Shown: positions 19,140-20,698 of the stretch, one piece after another
Layout: every line of letters begins with the position of its first letter
Position numbering within the stretch: the first letter of the stretch is position 1
Virus record (IMG/VR): IMGVR_UViG_3300037502_001994
Span: 1 to 20,698 of that record
DNA from: a virus
DNA length: 20,698 nucleotides
Strand: one strand, 5' to 3'
Program-made: the position numbers and the translations under genes
Notes under the pieces: model-generated
The model's input: the letters and a program-made list of their open reading frames with translations, nothing else
Database searches by the model: none
What the model was told of the DNA's origin: nothing

Positions 19140-19228
19140 CCCCAATACTTGGGCTTCCGGGTAACCCGGCCTTGAGAGACAGTCCCGGCTGACGCTTGCA
19201 GAGACTCCAAGGCTACATCCTGCAAGGA
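19140..19228 (+). promoter_or_regulatory. Folded leader with possible pseudoknot over the ribosome site
   Basis: The leader before the gene at 19237 holds the hairpins CCCAA-TAC-TTGGG (19141-19153) and CCGGG-TAA-CCCGG (about 19157-19169), and two interleaved helices: GCCTTG (19169-19174) with CAAGGC (19208-19213), and CTTGCAG (19195-19201) with CTGCAAG (19220-19226). The last arm overlaps the AAGGA ribosome site (19224-19228). If both interleaved helices form they make a pseudoknot that hides the ribosome site. Confidence 0.4.
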
Positions 19229-19236
19229 ATGTTTAA

Positions 19237-19710
19237 ATGGCTCGCACAACTTTTTCCGGCCCCGTAGTATCGCAGGCCGGTTTCATCACTGGCACTGACG
19301 CTGTCGCCGCTTCGGTTACTTCCGCCACCCTCGCCGTCACGGACGCCTACAATGGCCAGAGCATCCCGCTCAACCGCGCTGGCGGCATGACAGTCACTCT
19401 CCCGGCTGCTACCGGCTCTCAGGCCGTGTACAAGTTCCTCGTCGGCACCACGTTTACATCCAACGGCGTCATTCAGGTTGCCAACGCGACAGATGTGATG
19501 AATGGTCTTGCTTCGGTTGGTGGCACAACCGGTAGCGTTTTCTCGACAACTGCCACATCCGATACGATCACCATGAACGGCTCAACGACCGGTGGCTTGG
19601 CTGGTAGCTACATTGAGCTTGTTGATGTGTCTGCCGGTGAGTGGCTTGTCCGGGCTGCTCTTGTTGGCTCTGGCACTCCCGCCACGCCCTTCAGCGCCGC
19701 CGTTTCTTAA
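19237..19710 (+). CDS. Beta-rich virion structural protein
   Basis: A 157-residue protein starting MARTTFSGPVVSQAGFITGT and rich in Thr, Ala, Gly and Val. The segments NGQSIPLNRAGGMTVTLPAA (39-58), YKFLVGTTFTSNGVIQVANA and DTITMNGSTTGGLAGSYIEL form alternating strands of a beta-sandwich; similar small proteins are virion components in marine podovirus-like phages as I recall. The ribosome site AAGGA lies in a possible regulatory pseudoknot. Codon bias is as in the capsid genes. It may be a head fibre or decoration protein, with position and composition as the only evidence. Confidence 0.6.
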   Translation: MARTTFSGPVVSQAGFITGTDAVAASVTSATLAVTDAYNGQSIPLNRAGGMTVTLPAATGSQAVYKFLVGTTFTSNGVIQVANATDVMNGLASVGGTTGSVFSTTATSDTITMNGSTTGGLAGSYIELVDVSAGEWLVRAALVGSGTPATPFSAAVS

Positions 19711-19714
19711 TGAG

Positions 19715-19730
19715 CGGGGCGCAAGCCCCG
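19715..19730 (+). other. GNRA-capped hairpin after virion gene
   Basis: CGGGGC (19715-19720), GCAA loop, GCCCCG (19725-19730), then TTCTAATTTG. The U-tract is broken, so it is at best a weak terminator; it may be an mRNA 3'-end stabiliser. The bases just after it (19737-19756) resemble part of the 32-bp intergenic repeat. Confidence 0.45.
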
Positions 19731-19763
19731 TTCTAATTTGAAACCCCGCGAAAGGGCTATTTC

Positions 19764-20087
19764 ATGACAGACATTGTTCTCCCGACAGACAAGCTTAACA
19801 ACCCCATTCAGGCAATGGGCGTTGGCACTACGCAGGTCATCTCGTTTGGTCCCGTAAGCTTTGCCATTGCAAACGCACTGAGCAAGAACACGATCATTAT
19901 CCGGCTGGTTGCCACGGCACCCTGCCATGTTGCCATTGGAACTGGAACCCCGACAGCCACCTCCACGAGCATGTACCTTCCCGCTGGTGTTCCTGAGTAT
20001 TTCTCTGTTAACGGCTTCCAGACATTGAAGGTTGCCGCCGTTCAGAATGCCACTGCTGGCGTTCTCTATGTGACAGAGATGACCTGA
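19764..20087 (+). CDS. Small beta-rich virion protein
   Basis: A 107-residue protein starting MTDIVLPTDKLNNPIQAMGV. Alternating strands (TTQVISFGPVSFAI, NTIIIRLVATAPCHVAIGTG, STSMYLPAGVPEYFSV, TLKVAAVQNATAGVLYVTEM) suggest a jelly-roll-like fold, similar in style to its upstream neighbour. AAGGG precedes the start. The stop overlaps the next start (TGATG). It is probably a structural accessory protein; no family is recognised. Confidence 0.6.
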   Translation: MTDIVLPTDKLNNPIQAMGVGTTQVISFGPVSFAIANALSKNTIIIRLVATAPCHVAIGTGTPTATSTSMYLPAGVPEYFSVNGFQTLKVAAVQNATAGVLYVTEMT

Positions 20088-20425
20088 TGCATATGTACAT
20101 CGGAAGGCTTGGGCTTCGCTCTCTGGCTGGAGGCGCTGGCGGGGCATATGAGCCCGGTGCCGTTGTTCTGCTTGGTGACGAGCTTGAGGGCTTTACGCTC
20201 GATTTTCTTGACAATACTTACGCTATCCGCACGGTGACCGACCAAGAGCTTCTCCTTTTGCAGCTTGGCGATGTGTGGGACGGATTGGCGATGGATTTCA
20301 CGACAAACCTGTATGCAATTAGGCAAAGCGTTCCCGCTGAGACATTGCTTGGCCCCGGCCCCGAGCGGGTTGAAGATGGCGTTGGCATTGATTTTACGAC
20401 AAACACTTATGCTGTGAGGATTTAA
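20087..20425 (+). CDS. Repeat-containing protein with three DFxxNxYAxR units
   Basis: A 112-residue protein starting MHMYIGRLGLRSLAGGAGGA. After a Gly-rich leader it carries three repeats with the core D-F-x-x-N-x-Y-A-[IV]-R: LDFLDNTYAIR, MDFTTNLYAIR and IDFTTNTYAVR, the last being the C-terminus. The unit is about 31-34 residues, each core preceded by a G-h-x-h strand. Such repeats suggest a stacked beta structure such as a short fibre or an adaptor. It is coupled to the previous gene (TGATG) and lies just before a fibre-like gene. No known family is recognised. Confidence 0.6.
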   Translation: MHMYIGRLGLRSLAGGAGGAYEPGAVVLLGDELEGFTLDFLDNTYAIRTVTDQELLLLQLGDVWDGLAMDFTTNLYAIRQSVPAETLLGPGPERVEDGVGIDFTTNTYAVRI

Positions 20426-20427
20426 AC

Positions 20428-20698
20428 ATGCCTACAACTACAACGGGCAACGCAACGCAACTCATCACCTTCTCGCGCGGCAGCCTAGCGACCGTGACGG
20501 ACGCGGATGGCCGCATCAAGTGGGCTCCGCATAATCTGCTCACTCATTCTGAGCAGTTCGACGCGAGTAGTTGGCTAAAGACACATGGCACAAGCGCCAC
20601 TCCAGTCGTGACGGCAAACGCGGGCGCTGCTCCGAACGGAACGAGCACTGCAGACCGAGTTGACTTTGGTGCAATTGACGCTGCTGGCGATTACTCTG
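20428..20698 (+). CDS. Phage fibre/tail-type protein, N-terminal part only
   Basis: The frame opens MPTTTTGNATQLITFSRGSL and runs off the right edge after 90 codons. The string FSRGSLATVTDADGRIKWAP followed by HNLLTHSEQFDASSWLK is a motif that recurs in phage fibre and carbohydrate-binding proteins, typically before a lectin-like (LamG/concanavalin-type) domain. GAGG lies 8 bases before the ATG. Codons are richer in GCG/ACG than those of the preceding genes, which may mark a mosaic host-range gene. The rest of the protein is outside the window, so the assignment to receptor binding is tentative. Confidence 0.6.
   Translation, partial: MPTTTTGNATQLITFSRGSLATVTDADGRIKWAPHNLLTHSEQFDASSWLKTHGTSATPVVTANAGAAPNGTSTADRVDFGAIDAAGDYS

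Noticed and set aside
19122-19236. Group I intron harbouring the HNH gene
   Set aside because: I looked for P7-type core segments and found only short AGTC/GACT pairing. The capsid protein ends normally before the HNH gene and no split gene is evident, so a freestanding homing gene fits better.
1-20698. CRISPR array, insertion sequence or integrase
   Set aside because: No regularly spaced repeats longer than two units, no transposase motif and no recombinase were seen on either strand.

Overview
This window reads as part of a tailed double-stranded DNA phage (or prophage) genome. It holds, on one strand and in the usual order, a terminase large subunit, portal, GroES-like co-chaperonin, scaffold, major capsid protein and further virion genes, plus a lytic transglycosylase, and no cellular housekeeping genes. 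The host is not stated by the sequence. The tRNA-Thr resembles alphaproteobacterial tRNAs as I remember them and base composition is near half GC by eye, so an alphaproteobacterial host is a guess.

Layout. (1) 1-4356, minus strand: a compact run of small hypothetical proteins, a possible vWA-like protein, a CobS/MoxR-type AAA+ ATPase, a SprT-like metallopeptidase and a Cys-rich conserved protein. AGGAGG-type ribosome sites are common and several gene junctions carry RNA hairpins. (2) 4357-5007: a gene-free divergent junction with inverted and direct repeats and a repeated GTGTAAACG 9-mer, suggesting a control region or origin. (3) 5008-5517: small terminase. (4) 5518-6053: a second gene-free stretch, ending in a promoter, a foldable leader of about 150 nt and a strong terminator that share pairing segments like an attenuator. 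(5) 6054-7750: two very basic, glycine-rich proteins closed by a terminator. (6) 7830-10855: tightly overlapping small genes including two mini membrane proteins, a zinc ribbon protein, a lytic transglycosylase, a glycosyltransferase and a DnaA-domain-IV-like protein. (7) 10824-10900: tRNA-Thr(UGU), which contains the stop codon of the gene before it and touches the start of terL. (8) 10913-18384: terL, portal, a 61-residue protein, GroES-like protein, scaffold, two virion proteins and major capsid protein. (9) 18410-19121: an HNH endonuclease gene bracketed by two terminators, apparently a mobile insertion. (10) 19237-20698: virion surface and fibre-type genes, the last cut by the window edge.

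How it fits together. The leftward module looks early/regulatory and the rightward module late (packaging, capsid, lysis). The least ordinary observations are the attenuator-like RNA before the late genes, the tRNA embedded between an upstream stop codon and terL, an abrupt codon-usage break in the last 32 codons of the capsid gene beside the HNH gene, and the 9-mer concentrated in the left 5.6 kb. All functions are read from motifs by eye; no database search was possible.
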